A stretch of 64,000 nt of DNA from NCBI RefSeq assembly GCF_017355785.1, contig NZ_JAFEWE010000003.1, positions 372,001 through 436,000 on the forward strand. The letters are read 5' to 3'. This document shows, piece after piece, positions 35,743 to 44,624 of this stretch. Source of the stretch: Desertivirga arenae. GTDB lineage: Bacteria; Bacteroidota; Bacteroidia; Sphingobacteriales; Sphingobacteriaceae. Every line of letters begins with the position of its first letter. The stretch's first letter is position 1. Below the pieces are notes generated by a model, which was given only the letters and a program-made list of their open reading frames with translations, made no database searches and was not told the origin of the DNA. The translations under genes and the position numbers were made by a program.

Positions 35743-36252
35743 TTATTGTACTCTTCCAGATTTTCTATCTTGTGATCTACCGATCACATAACCTGCGCCA
35801 GCGCCAACAAGACCGCCAATAATACCACCTCTGGCATCTTTTTTATCAACGATAACACCTGTCAGAGCTCCGGCACCTGCCCCAATTGCTGCACCTTTAG
35901 CTGCTGCACTCCATCCTTTTTTCTGAGGGGTTGTTGAATAGTAAGATTCAGAAACACCCTTAACATATGTACGTCTCGGAGCAGAATATGATGATGTACG
36001 ACGGCTGCTACGTTCAGCTCTGTCTGCTGCTATAGACGCTAGCTGAGCTTGTTGTGTTGCCACTTGTGCTTGCTGAGCGGTTACTTTTTGTAAACTGTCA
36101 ATTTTAAGACTATCACGCATAGCTTTTATAGTATACTCTAAAGCCTTAATCGAATCAGCCTTTCTATTTGCGTCGGCCGTCGTGTTCGTGTTGTTACTGC
36201 ATGCTGCAAATACCGTTGTAGCGAATGCAAGAGCTACTGCTAATCTTCTCAT
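35743..36252 (-). CDS. Glycine-zipper lipoprotein
   Basis: 169 residues. Signal with lipobox FAAC (Cys18). A Gln/Ala-rich coiled-coil part with a QQAQVATQQAQLAS repeat follows, then a Ser/Arg-rich segment, then the glycine-zipper AIGAGAGALTGVIVDKKDARGGIIGGLVGAGAGYVIG near 118-157. This resembles YMGG/Slp-type envelope proteins that insert into or bind membranes. It probably has a structural or stress role in the envelope. Confidence 0.83.
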   Translation of the reverse strand: MRRLAVALAFATTVFAACSNNTNTTADANRKADSIKALEYTIKAMRDSLKIDSLQKVTAQQAQVATQQAQLASIAADRAERSSRRTSSYSAPRRTYVKGVSESYYSTTPQKKGWSAAAKGAAIGAGAGALTGVIVDKKDARGGIIGGLVGAGAGYVIGRSQDRKSGRVQ

Positions 36253-36515
36253 AAGTGTATTGTGTTTTGTGTGTTTTCAAAAATTTCAACCTCTTAAGGC
36301 TGGATTACAATTACTAGAAAAAATAATGCCAAATTTTCTATTTCTTAATGCTTTCTTAATTAAGACTTATATATCCCCTGGGGGTTTAACGGTTTTTTTA
36401 ATTTGAGCCAATAATTTGCGGAATTAATAAATCAGTTAATGGCTAACATTAATATTATGCATAAGAACATGAGATATTTCTTATGATCAAGGCAGGGAGC
36501 GAAACTCTGATAACT

Positions 36516-36523
36516 TATATTTG
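36516..36523 (+). promoter_or_regulatory. -7 element of the Dabb gene
   Basis: TATATTTG, 21 bases before ATG 36545. It overlaps an upstream in-frame TTG, so that TTG is not a start. Confidence 0.5.
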
Positions 36524-36544
36524 CGGTCTTTAAAATTAGAACTT

Positions 36545-36841
36545 ATGTTAACCCACCACGTTTTATTCTGGCTTAAATCAGATATTACAGAAGAACAGAA
36601 AACTGCGTTCCGTGCAGGATTAGAGTCATTATCAAAGGTAGAAACGATTAAATCTATTTATATCGGAACACCTGCCCCTATTGAAAGACCTGTTGTTGAT
36701 ACTACTTATACATTCTCTTTAGTTATCGTATTTGAAGATCTGGCGGGCCATGATGTATATCAGGTTCACCCTATTCATAAGGCTTTCCTTGACGAGTTCA
36801 GGGTACTATTTGAGCGCGTAGTAATTTATGATGCTCAATAG
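36545..36841 (+). CDS. Dabb (stress-response A/B barrel) protein
   Basis: 98 residues from ATG 36545. The Dabb domain is evident: HHVLFWLKSDITEEQ, then FSLVIVFEDLAGHDVYQVHPIHKAFLDEF. A dimeric alpha-beta barrel is expected. No catalytic residues can be assigned. Single gene with its own promoter and a terminator. Confidence 0.85.
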   Translation: MLTHHVLFWLKSDITEEQKTAFRAGLESLSKVETIKSIYIGTPAPIERPVVDTTYTFSLVIVFEDLAGHDVYQVHPIHKAFLDEFRVLFERVVIYDAQ

Positions 36842-36850
36842 ATAAGAAAT

Positions 36851-36892
36851 AAGGGACTGGAAAGGATATTTTATTCCTTTTTCCAGTCTCTT
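36851..36892. terminator. Terminator between Dabb and truC
   Basis: 13-bp stem with one G-U pair (36851-36863 with 36880-36892), extended inward by shorter pairing. T-rich 3' side. Serves convergent genes. Confidence 0.65.
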
Positions 36893-36893
36893 C

Positions 36894-37574
36894 TTAGTTC
36901 CATCCCATCAGCTTCATGGCACTAACGAATTCGGGATGAAGTGGAGCCTTTATATTTACTCTTTCCGAAGTGATTGGATGGTCAAATGCCTGAGACGAAG
37001 CATGTAACAACATAGTTGTCATATCCCAGGTTTCTTTAAAAAACTTGTTTTGTTTATTGCAACCATGAGTCCTGTCGCCAATTATAGGGTGAAACACATG
37101 GCTGAAATGTTTACGTAACTGGTGCATTCGTCCTGTGCGCGGACTGGCTTCTACTAATGAATACCTTGACGAAGGATGTTTTCCAAACGGAATATCTATC
37201 TCAGCTCTTTTAAGGGTAATATAAGAAGTGAACGCATCCTGAAGCGTCCCATTCTCTTTCTTTAGAGGATAATCGATCTCTTCCTGATCGGCCGTAAACC
37301 CGCGAACAATTGCCAGGTACTTCTTCTCCACTTTGTTTTCGGCAAACTGCTTTTGCATAAGGCTTTCAGCTTCCTTACTTAAGGCAAAAAGTAAAACTCC
37401 TCCCGTCTTTCTATCTATCCTATGCACCGGGTTTACCCACTTCCCTATCTGGTCCCTCAACAGTTGTAAAGCAAACTCTTCGACATCTCTTGCAATAGGA
37501 GAACGATGAACGAGAAGCCCGTGCGGTTTATTTATAGCCACGAGATACTCGTCCTGGAATACAACTTCCAACAT
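36894..37574 (-). CDS. truC: tRNA pseudouridine(65) synthase, TruC-like
   Basis: 226 residues, RluA superfamily without an S4 domain. The motif HRIDRKTGG carries the catalytic D54, and NKPHGLLVHRS is typical of TruC. It isomerises U65 of tRNA. TruC is somewhat shorter than in enterobacteria (about 260). Its start overlaps the stop of the following small gene (TAATG). Confidence 0.85.
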   Translation of the reverse strand: MLEVVFQDEYLVAINKPHGLLVHRSPIARDVEEFALQLLRDQIGKWVNPVHRIDRKTGGVLLFALSKEAESLMQKQFAENKVEKKYLAIVRGFTADQEEIDYPLKKENGTLQDAFTSYITLKRAEIDIPFGKHPSSRYSLVEASPRTGRMHQLRKHFSHVFHPIIGDRTHGCNKQNKFFKETWDMTTMLLHASSQAFDHPITSERVNIKAPLHPEFVSAMKLMGWN

Positions 37575-37762
37575 TATTCGCTACTTTCAGGAAGAGCCTC
37601 CAATATCGTTGCAAGAAAATCAGGACGTTCCTCCAGGATCTGAAGCTGACTTTCGAGAGTTTTAACTTCTTCCTCTAATTTTTGAATATCGTCTCTTTTC
37701 GCTTTGATCTTTTGTTTGATAGATGTGATTACTATCTGAGCTCTTCCTTTTGCTTTTGCCAT
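37574..37762 (-). CDS. Small coiled-coil protein
   Basis: 62 residues. A lysine-rich start (MAKAKGRAQ) and a heptad coiled coil (about 18-45) are visible; the end is acidic. No known family. It sits upstream of truC and its TAA overlaps the truC ATG, so the two are translationally coupled. A TAATTTTG element precedes it. It could help the synthase bind or fold; unproven. Confidence 0.65.
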   Translation of the reverse strand: MAKAKGRAQIVITSIKQKIKAKRDDIQKLEEEVKTLESQLQILEERPDFLATILEALPESSE

Positions 37763-37782
37763 ATATTGAATATTTTCCTGGT

Positions 37783-37790
37783 CAAAATTA
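37783..37790 (-). promoter_or_regulatory. -7 element of the coiled-coil/truC pair
   Basis: TAATTTTG on the minus strand fits TAnnTTTG, 20 bases before ATG 37762. Confidence 0.45.
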
Positions 37791-37881
37791 GTTAAATTTT
37801 AACAGCCTGAAGTGGGAAATCGTAAAGTAGATTCAGCATAACAACACAACAAGTTGTGGCATTTTACTACAGCCCCTATAC

Positions 37882-38838
37882 CTACTTCAAGGCTAATTTC
37901 TTTTCGGATGGACCGCTTAATTTCATGATAGCATACTTTATAAGTGGGAACATGCTACTAAATATAGATCTGAACACCCGCTTTCTAATCAAGTACCTTT
38001 TATACTCTCTAAAAAATGCGCCATTGCTGTTTGTTCTGTTGTTCACCAGAAAACGCTTGTCTGAAGGAAGATGCAGGAGGAAATGATTGTGATAGGCATT
38101 TATAGAATTTTGATAATGTTTGGGTTTAACGCTCCAAAAGCGGCCAATGATCATTAAAGCGCCGGCATCCAAAATTGATTCCGTCCTTTTCAATTTCTCA
38201 ATAGCAATCGACGTGATCATCTCATCTCCCTGATGATGAAAACCCTGTATGTTTGCAAAATAAGCTTCTCTTATAGATGCAATCTCAGCATCCAGTTTTT
38301 TAAAGAATGAAGGTGGCCCAGCAATAAATTCCCCTCCCGCCCATAAGCCTAAAGATCTTTCCAACAGAAGCTTTTCTTTGTTTTCTATAATGTTCTTCAG
38401 CCCGTAGGCAGGTCCTACCTGACTTGTGATATCATAATATAATGGTATTCTCTTATCAATAGCCGTTCTCAGACTATAAGGGATATCGTTAACACAAACT
38501 ACATCTGAATCGATCAGGCCAACGTACTCGTTATCCAGAGATGCCAGATAAGTAATCACCTCCAACTTAAAGTGGGCTGAGAAAAATTTGACCCCTGAAG
38601 GTACAACAGACTTGAATTGCAATTGGATAATGGGAAAAGGATAATCGGGCATCAGGTTTCGCAAATACTCCTCCTCGTTGGTGATCACATGTAAGTTTAC
38701 ACCTTGGTTTTTCAGGCCTTCAGCCAGTTGCCGGGCGCAAGACAGATAAAGTAAGATTTGTGACTTCAGGCTGGTTACAAAGTTGTTATGTATACTTTGT
38801 TCATTGCGTGACACATGAATTAAAGTAAATAATTCCAT
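37882..38838 (-). CDS. Putative GT-A glycosyltransferase-like protein
   Basis: 318 residues. The centre has a DSD motif in YVGLIDSDVVCVND near residue 107, where nucleotide-sugar enzymes bind metal, and a conserved HHQGDEMITS near 203 that may be the acceptor-side acid. No signal peptide or membrane helix. It has no neighbouring polysaccharide genes, so its acceptor is unknown. A GT-A-type fold is inferred from the DSD pattern. Confidence 0.65.
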   Translation of the reverse strand: MELFTLIHVSRNEQSIHNNFVTSLKSQILLYLSCARQLAEGLKNQGVNLHVITNEEEYLRNLMPDYPFPIIQLQFKSVVPSGVKFFSAHFKLEVITYLASLDNEYVGLIDSDVVCVNDIPYSLRTAIDKRIPLYYDITSQVGPAYGLKNIIENKEKLLLERSLGLWAGGEFIAGPPSFFKKLDAEIASIREAYFANIQGFHHQGDEMITSIAIEKLKRTESILDAGALMIIGRFWSVKPKHYQNSINAYHNHFLLHLPSDKRFLVNNRTNSNGAFFREYKRYLIRKRVFRSIFSSMFPLIKYAIMKLSGPSEKKLALK

Positions 38839-39176
38839 AGGAAAGCGCGACTTTACAGTTATATGAATAATCCTTGAATACTAAAAAAGCAAGCCTGGAA
38901 AAAATACCCCTAATCTTTCTAAACTTGAAAGCCTGAACTGATTCCACTCCCCCTCGTTGTTCCTGTTATAAGATGCTGGACTCAGGCCTCTAATAAGGTC
39001 TCAGACCTCTGATGTTACAACACACAATTTTTGAAGAAGTTTTTCTTCTAGTTAAATAATTATTGATTAATTGATTACCCCTTTATCCTGTAAATGTGAA
39101 ATTTTGTTAAGAATCTCACGTTCATGATCTGGATAAAAATTCTAATCAATATCTTTATCCTCATTTAACCTTGCTC
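38839..39176. other. Intergenic region, no gene seen
   Basis: About 340 bases, AT-rich, between divergent genes. It includes a 38980-39020 stretch with short repeats of CAGGCCTCT/CAGACCTCT (imperfect). No consensus promoter box is convincing, except a TAACCTTG just before ATG 39177. No RNA gene recognised. Confidence 0.5.
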
Positions 39177-41897
39177 ATGCTATACAAATATACTAAAGTT
39201 TTTTCCACCCTTCTGCTTATTTCTGCGTCCATCGTTTCTTATGCACAAAGTGATAGCATCGATCTAAACAGTATTATTGATAAGAAAGTGAAGATTTCGG
39301 CCGAAAGACCTGTCGAAAAAATCTATATGCATTTCGATAAGCCCTATTATGCAATAGGTGATACGATTTGGTTTAAAGCTTATTTAACAATGGACCAGCA
39401 CGTTCCCTCAACATTAAGCAAAGTTGTGAATGTTGATTTTCTTACCGAAACGGATTCTGTTGCCAATAGTTTAAAGCTTGCTGTAAATAACAGTGTTGCT
39501 TCAGGTAGTATCATATTATCTCCACCTAATTATAAACAAGGTAATTATAGGATAAGGGCTTATACATCATGGATGTTCAACTTCAAAGACGACTATTTTT
39601 TCCATAAAAGTATAGTGGTTGGCGATGCGATCCAAAAGCAGCTTGCTACCAATATCAGTTTTTCTGAAGGGACCGAAAAAGGAGGAAAAGCAAATGCACG
39701 TATTATCTTCCGCAATGAGGATGGTAAACCTTATGCAAATAAGAAAGTAAATTGGAAAGTCAATTTAGGTTATGAAACGGTAAGCAAAGGAAGAGTTGAG
39801 ACCGATGCCAATGGCTTTGCCACTATTTCTATACCTGAATACAAAAAGGGATCCCTACGTGAGGGCTCATTAGTGACCTCCATTGAAATTAATAATGCCC
39901 GGCAAATAAGTAGCACTTTCAAGCTGAATCCCGCTTACCCTAAGAACGATATACAGTTCTTGCCCGAAGGAGGACAGCTTTTAGAAGGCATTCCGAGCAG
40001 AGTTGCCTTCAAAGCAATTAAAGCAACAGGTCTGGGTATTGAGGTTAAAGGCAATGTGACCGACAATTCCGGAACTTCCATAACAGAGTTTAACTCACAA
40101 CACCTGGGCATGGGAAGCCTTATTATTACCCCCGAAGCCGGTAAAACTTATACTGCTAATATTACCTATGCAGATGGATCCAGATCTTCATATCCTCTCC
40201 CTGCTGTGGTTAGTTCTGGCATCACAATCAAGCATACTCCAACACTTGATACCACCCTTAATTTTAGAATATACACCACTAGTAAGTTCCTTGATGCCAA
40301 CAAGAATAAAACTTACTATGTAATTGGCCAGAATTCAGGCATTGTAATGTACGCGGCGAAATTGCGACTGATTAACCAGGTCACCTCTGTTGCAATCCCT
40401 ACAAGTAAATTTGCTTCTGGTATCCTTCAGCTTTCTATCTTGTCTGCAGGTGGAGAACCATTGACAGAGCGACTGGCTTTTGTGTACCATAAGGACGAGC
40501 TCACACTAAAAATAAAAACAGATAAGCAAGTCTACGCCGGTAAACAAAAAGTAAATGCTACGATCAACACTACTGCCGATGGTAAACCGGTGGAAGGAAA
40601 TCTTTCAGTATCGGTCATAGACGAAACTCGTGTCCCCATAGATGAAAGCTCAGAAACAACTATCTATAGTAGTTTATTGCTAAGTTCAGATCTTAGAGGA
40701 TATATAGAGAAGCCTAATTACTACTTCAGCAACATCGATGAAAATAAGCTGGCTGACCTGGATGCGCTATTGTTGACGCAAGGATACAGGGGGTACACTT
40801 ATAAAGAAGTAATCAGCAATACTATTCCAAAGGTAAACTTTCTTCCGGAGCAGGGGATCTCATTAAGCGGCACTCTAAGATATAATAATGGAATGCCCGT
40901 ATCAAAAGGAAACATAAGACTTATCATCCCCGATAAAAGTTTCGGAGTCAGTGCTTTAACAACAGCAGAGGGAAGATTCAGATTTGACAATGTAGCTTTC
41001 ACTGACTCATCAAAGATTACGATCAGTGCGGTGAATAATGTGAATTCAAAGAGCATGGTGATCACTATGGACGGCATACCTTATCCATCTATCGCTGCAA
41101 ACATTAATGCACCAGATGGGATACTTAATATCGATAGTGCTCTGAACACCTACTTGCAGCACAGCAAAAGAGAACACTTCGATGGCAGGCTTTTGCAGGA
41201 AGTGGTGATCAAGGCGAAAGCCTACGAGAAAAAAACAAGCCATATGGATTATTCAGCTCTTGCTGGTTTAAGTATGATGCCTAACTCGCAGGTTTCCGGA
41301 GATAGATTCAAGGGTTGCAATAACTTCCTGCAATGCTTACAAGGTTCAGCTATGGGACTTACATTTATGAACAATGAATTTTACATTACCCGGGATTACA
41401 ATGCGGGGAGACAAGTGCCTGTTCAAATATACGTAAGGGATATGCCTGTAGACGTGAACTTCCTTAATTCTATCAATCCGGCAGAAGTTGAGTCGGTAGA
41501 AATTTTCTATAATGATGGTGTGAGTGGCATAAACCGTAGAACCCAAACTAACGGAGTTGTGGTAGTTAACATGAAAGAAATTAAGAAAACTTCTATGTCA
41601 ATCGCCCAGCTGAAAGAGCTGTTTCCAGACAGGAATACGCTGACTTATAAGCCTCAGGGCTACGCAAAAGTGAAGCAGTTCTATATTCCCAAATATGGTG
41701 TGAGTCCTTCAAGCCTTAGTAAGATGGACCTAAGAACAACTATTTATTGGAACCCTGCTGTAATTACGGATAAGGCTGGTAATGCTAATCTTGAATTTTT
41801 CAATTCTGATAACAAAGGAACATTCAAAGCTATCGTGGAAGGAATAGATAAAGACGGAAGAATTGGAAGGGCAGTTTACCGCTACACAGTCAAATAA
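39177..41897 (+). CDS. MG2-domain/TonB-plug family surface protein
   Basis: 906 residues from ATG 39177. A signal peptide ends at YAQ (24). Residues about 45-150 are an MG2-like macroglobulin domain (PVEKIYMHFDKPYYAIGDTIWFKAYL). Several beta-domains follow, including a carboxypeptidase-regulatory-like module (GISLSGTLRYNNGMPVSKGNIRL near 560). The C-terminal 700-810 part contains a TonB-receptor plug-like domain (VPVQIYVRDMPVD, INPAEVESVEIFYNDG). There is no barrel. Such proteins are common in Bacteroidota and their role is unknown; a surface-exposed chaperone or protease-inhibitor role is only a guess. A terminator follows. Confidence 0.85.
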   Translation: MLYKYTKVFSTLLLISASIVSYAQSDSIDLNSIIDKKVKISAERPVEKIYMHFDKPYYAIGDTIWFKAYLTMDQHVPSTLSKVVNVDFLTETDSVANSLKLAVNNSVASGSIILSPPNYKQGNYRIRAYTSWMFNFKDDYFFHKSIVVGDAIQKQLATNISFSEGTEKGGKANARIIFRNEDGKPYANKKVNWKVNLGYETVSKGRVETDANGFATISIPEYKKGSLREGSLVTSIEINNARQISSTFKLNPAYPKNDIQFLPEGGQLLEGIPSRVAFKAIKATGLGIEVKGNVTDNSGTSITEFNSQHLGMGSLIITPEAGKTYTANITYADGSRSSYPLPAVVSSGITIKHTPTLDTTLNFRIYTTSKFLDANKNKTYYVIGQNSGIVMYAAKLRLINQVTSVAIPTSKFASGILQLSILSAGGEPLTERLAFVYHKDELTLKIKTDKQVYAGKQKVNATINTTADGKPVEGNLSVSVIDETRVPIDESSETTIYSSLLLSSDLRGYIEKPNYYFSNIDENKLADLDALLLTQGYRGYTYKEVISNTIPKVNFLPEQGISLSGTLRYNNGMPVSKGNIRLIIPDKSFGVSALTTAEGRFRFDNVAFTDSSKITISAVNNVNSKSMVITMDGIPYPSIAANINAPDGILNIDSALNTYLQHSKREHFDGRLLQEVVIKAKAYEKKTSHMDYSALAGLSMMPNSQVSGDRFKGCNNFLQCLQGSAMGLTFMNNEFYITRDYNAGRQVPVQIYVRDMPVDVNFLNSINPAEVESVEIFYNDGVSGINRRTQTNGVVVVNMKEIKKTSMSIAQLKELFPDRNTLTYKPQGYAKVKQFYIPKYGVSPSSLSKMDLRTTIYWNPAVITDKAGNANLEFFNSDNKGTFKAIVEGIDKDGRIGRAVYRYTVK

Positions 41898-42324
41898 CTG
41901 GTATTTAAACACCTTAAAAAGAAGTTATATTTTCAAATTGACATGAAGGAGCCATAGGCTCCTTTTTTGTTTAGAACCACCAGCTCTTTTATCAACAGCC
42001 CCTTCTTCTTTTCGCATTTCCAATTATTTTTTTCACGCTGTGAAATTATTTTGAAATAAGTGGAACCGTAAATCGATATGAGAGTAAAAGACTTTAGCTG
42101 GAAAATCTAAAGATATAGCAGATACACCCTGTTGGTGGTAGGTAAACTCAGATCATTCTCCCAATTCCAGCCTGGGACGGTTTGTTTTGTACCTGCTGCC
42201 ACAGGCCTCTGCTTATATAACCGCCCTCCTTTCTGATCTCTATTTCCTTAAAGGCTTACGAGCTTAGAAGATTGAGGGGACAGCTTTATAAAAGCGCCCC
42301 CCCAATGAGCTCCTTTAGTAGATA
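41898..42324. other. Intergenic region, convergent genes
   Basis: 427 bases. It holds the terminator at 41946-41969 and, toward the PL11 gene, a C7 tract at 42297-42303. I see no ORF, RNA gene or repeat in the rest. Confidence 0.55.
41946..41969 (+). terminator. Terminator of the MG2 gene
   Basis: 8-bp stem AAGGAGCC/GGCTCCTT (41946-41953 with 41957-41964), 3-base loop, then a T run. Confidence 0.85.
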
Positions 42325-44229
42325 TTACTGATGACTTGCTTTGATAGTAACAATTTTTGGTTTTGGAGGAGGAGCCATGCCAGGTCCAATATAAAAGCTG
42401 GTATGAGGTGGTTGGTTATAAGCCACATTCTGCCAGGCAATACTTAACCGATATTGCGGATCGTGCATAAAGGTATAAAAACGATTACGGGCAGGAATAG
42501 AAGTTGTGAAAATCCTTAGCTCTTTAGAATCTGCTGTCCGATAGATCACCTCCTCGCGCCAGTCCCCAAGGATATCGCCACTTAATACAGGGGTAGCTTT
42601 TGTTCCATTATTACTTAAACAATTATACTTCGAAGCATTTAGCAAGACCTCACTCTTTTGATTTTGATAATCCCACTTGCTTATGGTCGTAGAATTCAGG
42701 ATCTCGCTTAAAAGATCACTGTCCCAGTAGATACCGAAATTGGCAGGAGGAGTTTCATCTGCTATTTTATTTCCTTTCGTGTCATACATGCCTGTGATTC
42801 CAGCTCCAGCTACCCACGACTCGAATCCTTTATACCTTGGATCGACATCTAATGAAAGTGCCCTTCCAGGCCCCTCACCATCCTCAGCCGCAGCAACTGA
42901 GGGTATTTTCCAGATGATCTCTCCAGTTTTAGCGTCCCTGAAGTTTGCCCCGGCATCGCCGAAACGTTCCTGAGTACCAAAAACTTCAAGGCCTGGACGG
43001 CTTGGATCAAGATCCGATACATGCAAAGCATCCGCATGCCCTATTCCTGTACTGTACAAACCTTTACCATTATCATCCAAAGTCATTTGACCATAAATTA
43101 TTTCATCTTTTCCATCCCCATCCACGTCAGTAACTGTAAGATTATGATTTCCTTGCCCTCTGAAAATCCTGGTCGCTTCCGTCGCATCGCTATCAAAAAC
43201 CCAGCGTTGCGTTAATTTCCCCGAACTGAAATCCCAGGCTGCCACTACAGTTCGAGTATAGTAGCCACGACACATTACAAGGCTCGGATGTACTCCATCC
43301 AGATAGGCTATCGCTGCCAAGAATCTGTCACCACGGTTTCCTCTACCATCACCCCAGATCGCCTTCATTTCCTCCGTACTGGGTTCCAATTTCGAGGGAT
43401 GTCTAGCCGGTATATAGCCAACTGTATTTATCGCCGCTCCAGTGAGGCCATCGAATACAGTAAGATACTCTGGTCCTTTCAAAATATAACCCTGTTCATT
43501 CCGGTAATCTTTAGTCGAATCCCCAATTACACCTCCCTTCCCATCAATTGTTCCATCTGCAGTTTTACAGGCTATTTCAGCTCTCCCATCTCCATCAAGA
43601 TCATACACCATAAATTGAGTATAATGGGCTCCCTCCCTTATATTCTTACCCAGATTTATCCTCCAGAGTAAACGGCCATCCAGCTTGTAAGCCTCTAAAA
43701 TAGGAGGATCTGTTAAACCGGCATGAGAGTTATCGTGTCCACGACCGGTCTGGTGTAAAACAATCTCATACTCACCATCACCGTCCAAATCTGCTACAGA
43801 AGCATCGTTAGGCTGGTACCCGTCGGGCGTTTGTAAGGGTACAGAGAGATAAGGGCTTACTGGACCTGCCGCTTTTATTGTAAAGCCCTTACTGGTTTCA
43901 ATTTCCTTTCCTTTTAAAACAGCCTTTACTAAGTAGGTTACAGCTCTAGTGCTGTCGACACTTTTATCAAGATAATCTGTTGTTACCCTAATAGGAGAGT
44001 TATTGAGTTTTTGGGCTCTTCCATTATTTAAGCTTCTATAGACATTGAAGCTAATATCAGGAGGATCAGTGGCCAGTAATCTCCACCCAACATATACATT
44101 TCCCCGACCCTGTTTAAGAGCAACCACTCCTCGACCGAGGCTTTCCATCTGCCGTTGTGCTATAGCTTTCCCAAAAATTACCGGGAGAACACTCAGCAGT
44201 AATACTTTAAAAGAAAAAAAGGATTTCAT
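42325..44229 (-). CDS. Rhamnogalacturonan lyase, PL11 family
   Basis: 634 residues from ATG 44229; the longer frame (TTG 44262) is less likely since the signal peptide starts at MKSFFSFKVLLLSVLPVIFGKAIA. It shares the PL11 (YesW/YesX) features: LGRGVVALKQGRGNVYVGWRLLATDPPDISFNVYRS, then a beta-propeller with DLDGDGEYEIVLHQTGRGHD, VYDLDGDGRAEIACKTADG and DVDGDGKDEIIYGQM calcium-binding repeats. It cuts the rhamnogalacturonan backbone of pectin by elimination. No SusC/SusD or other pectin genes are nearby. Confidence 0.9.
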   Translation of the reverse strand: MKSFFSFKVLLLSVLPVIFGKAIAQRQMESLGRGVVALKQGRGNVYVGWRLLATDPPDISFNVYRSLNNGRAQKLNNSPIRVTTDYLDKSVDSTRAVTYLVKAVLKGKEIETSKGFTIKAAGPVSPYLSVPLQTPDGYQPNDASVADLDGDGEYEIVLHQTGRGHDNSHAGLTDPPILEAYKLDGRLLWRINLGKNIREGAHYTQFMVYDLDGDGRAEIACKTADGTIDGKGGVIGDSTKDYRNEQGYILKGPEYLTVFDGLTGAAINTVGYIPARHPSKLEPSTEEMKAIWGDGRGNRGDRFLAAIAYLDGVHPSLVMCRGYYTRTVVAAWDFSSGKLTQRWVFDSDATEATRIFRGQGNHNLTVTDVDGDGKDEIIYGQMTLDDNGKGLYSTGIGHADALHVSDLDPSRPGLEVFGTQERFGDAGANFRDAKTGEIIWKIPSVAAAEDGEGPGRALSLDVDPRYKGFESWVAGAGITGMYDTKGNKIADETPPANFGIYWDSDLLSEILNSTTISKWDYQNQKSEVLLNASKYNCLSNNGTKATPVLSGDILGDWREEVIYRTADSKELRIFTTSIPARNRFYTFMHDPQYRLSIAWQNVAYNQPPHTSFYIGPGMAPPPKPKIVTIKASHQ

Positions 44230-44624
44230 GAGTTCTAATTGGTGAGTTAAAATAAAGATCAAATCACCTTAACTCCATCCTGCCCTATCCTGACCATTTA
44301 ACCCACGGGCCTTCTAAAGCTGCTCTGGCTGAGATATAGAATGATTATCTAAATTGGAGTAATGCAGTTGTTACAAAAAACTCTGTAAACAACTTATTAC
44401 ATTTTTAAAAAAAGCAAGAAAAAAATTGAGCCACTTGTTTAAGCAGGCTTTTTTGAAGTTGTTGCTAGGTAAGTTCAGGATGAAGTATTCCTGCTAATAT
44501 ACTTCCTACAATGGCCAGAACTACGTTCCACACCACCTCACTTATATTTAAGTTCAACAAAAAGTTTTTACCTGGTAAAATGCTGGATTAAATCTTATTT
44601 TGATTGCATATTTGAATAGGCTTT
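44230..44624. other. Divergent intergenic region PL11 / SNF2
   Basis: 395 bases. It contains an imperfect inverted repeat, GTTGTTACA near 44367-44375 and TGTAAACAAC near 44384-44393, which might be an operator for the lyase gene. A near -7 box CATATTTG (one mismatch) precedes the SNF2 ATG. Nothing else is recognised. Confidence 0.45.

Noticed and set aside
38980-39025. Short repeated CAGGCCTCT/CAGACCTCT in the gap
   Set aside because: Only two imperfect copies; no wider periodicity.
42297-42303. C7 homopolymer tract
   Set aside because: It lies in the 3' untranslated region of the PL11 gene, so a phase-variable switch is unlikely.
38839-44624. Possible complete polysaccharide locus (glycosyltransferase, plug protein, lyase)
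   Set aside because: The genes are on mixed strands with long gaps and terminators between, and no SusC/SusD or regulator is present.
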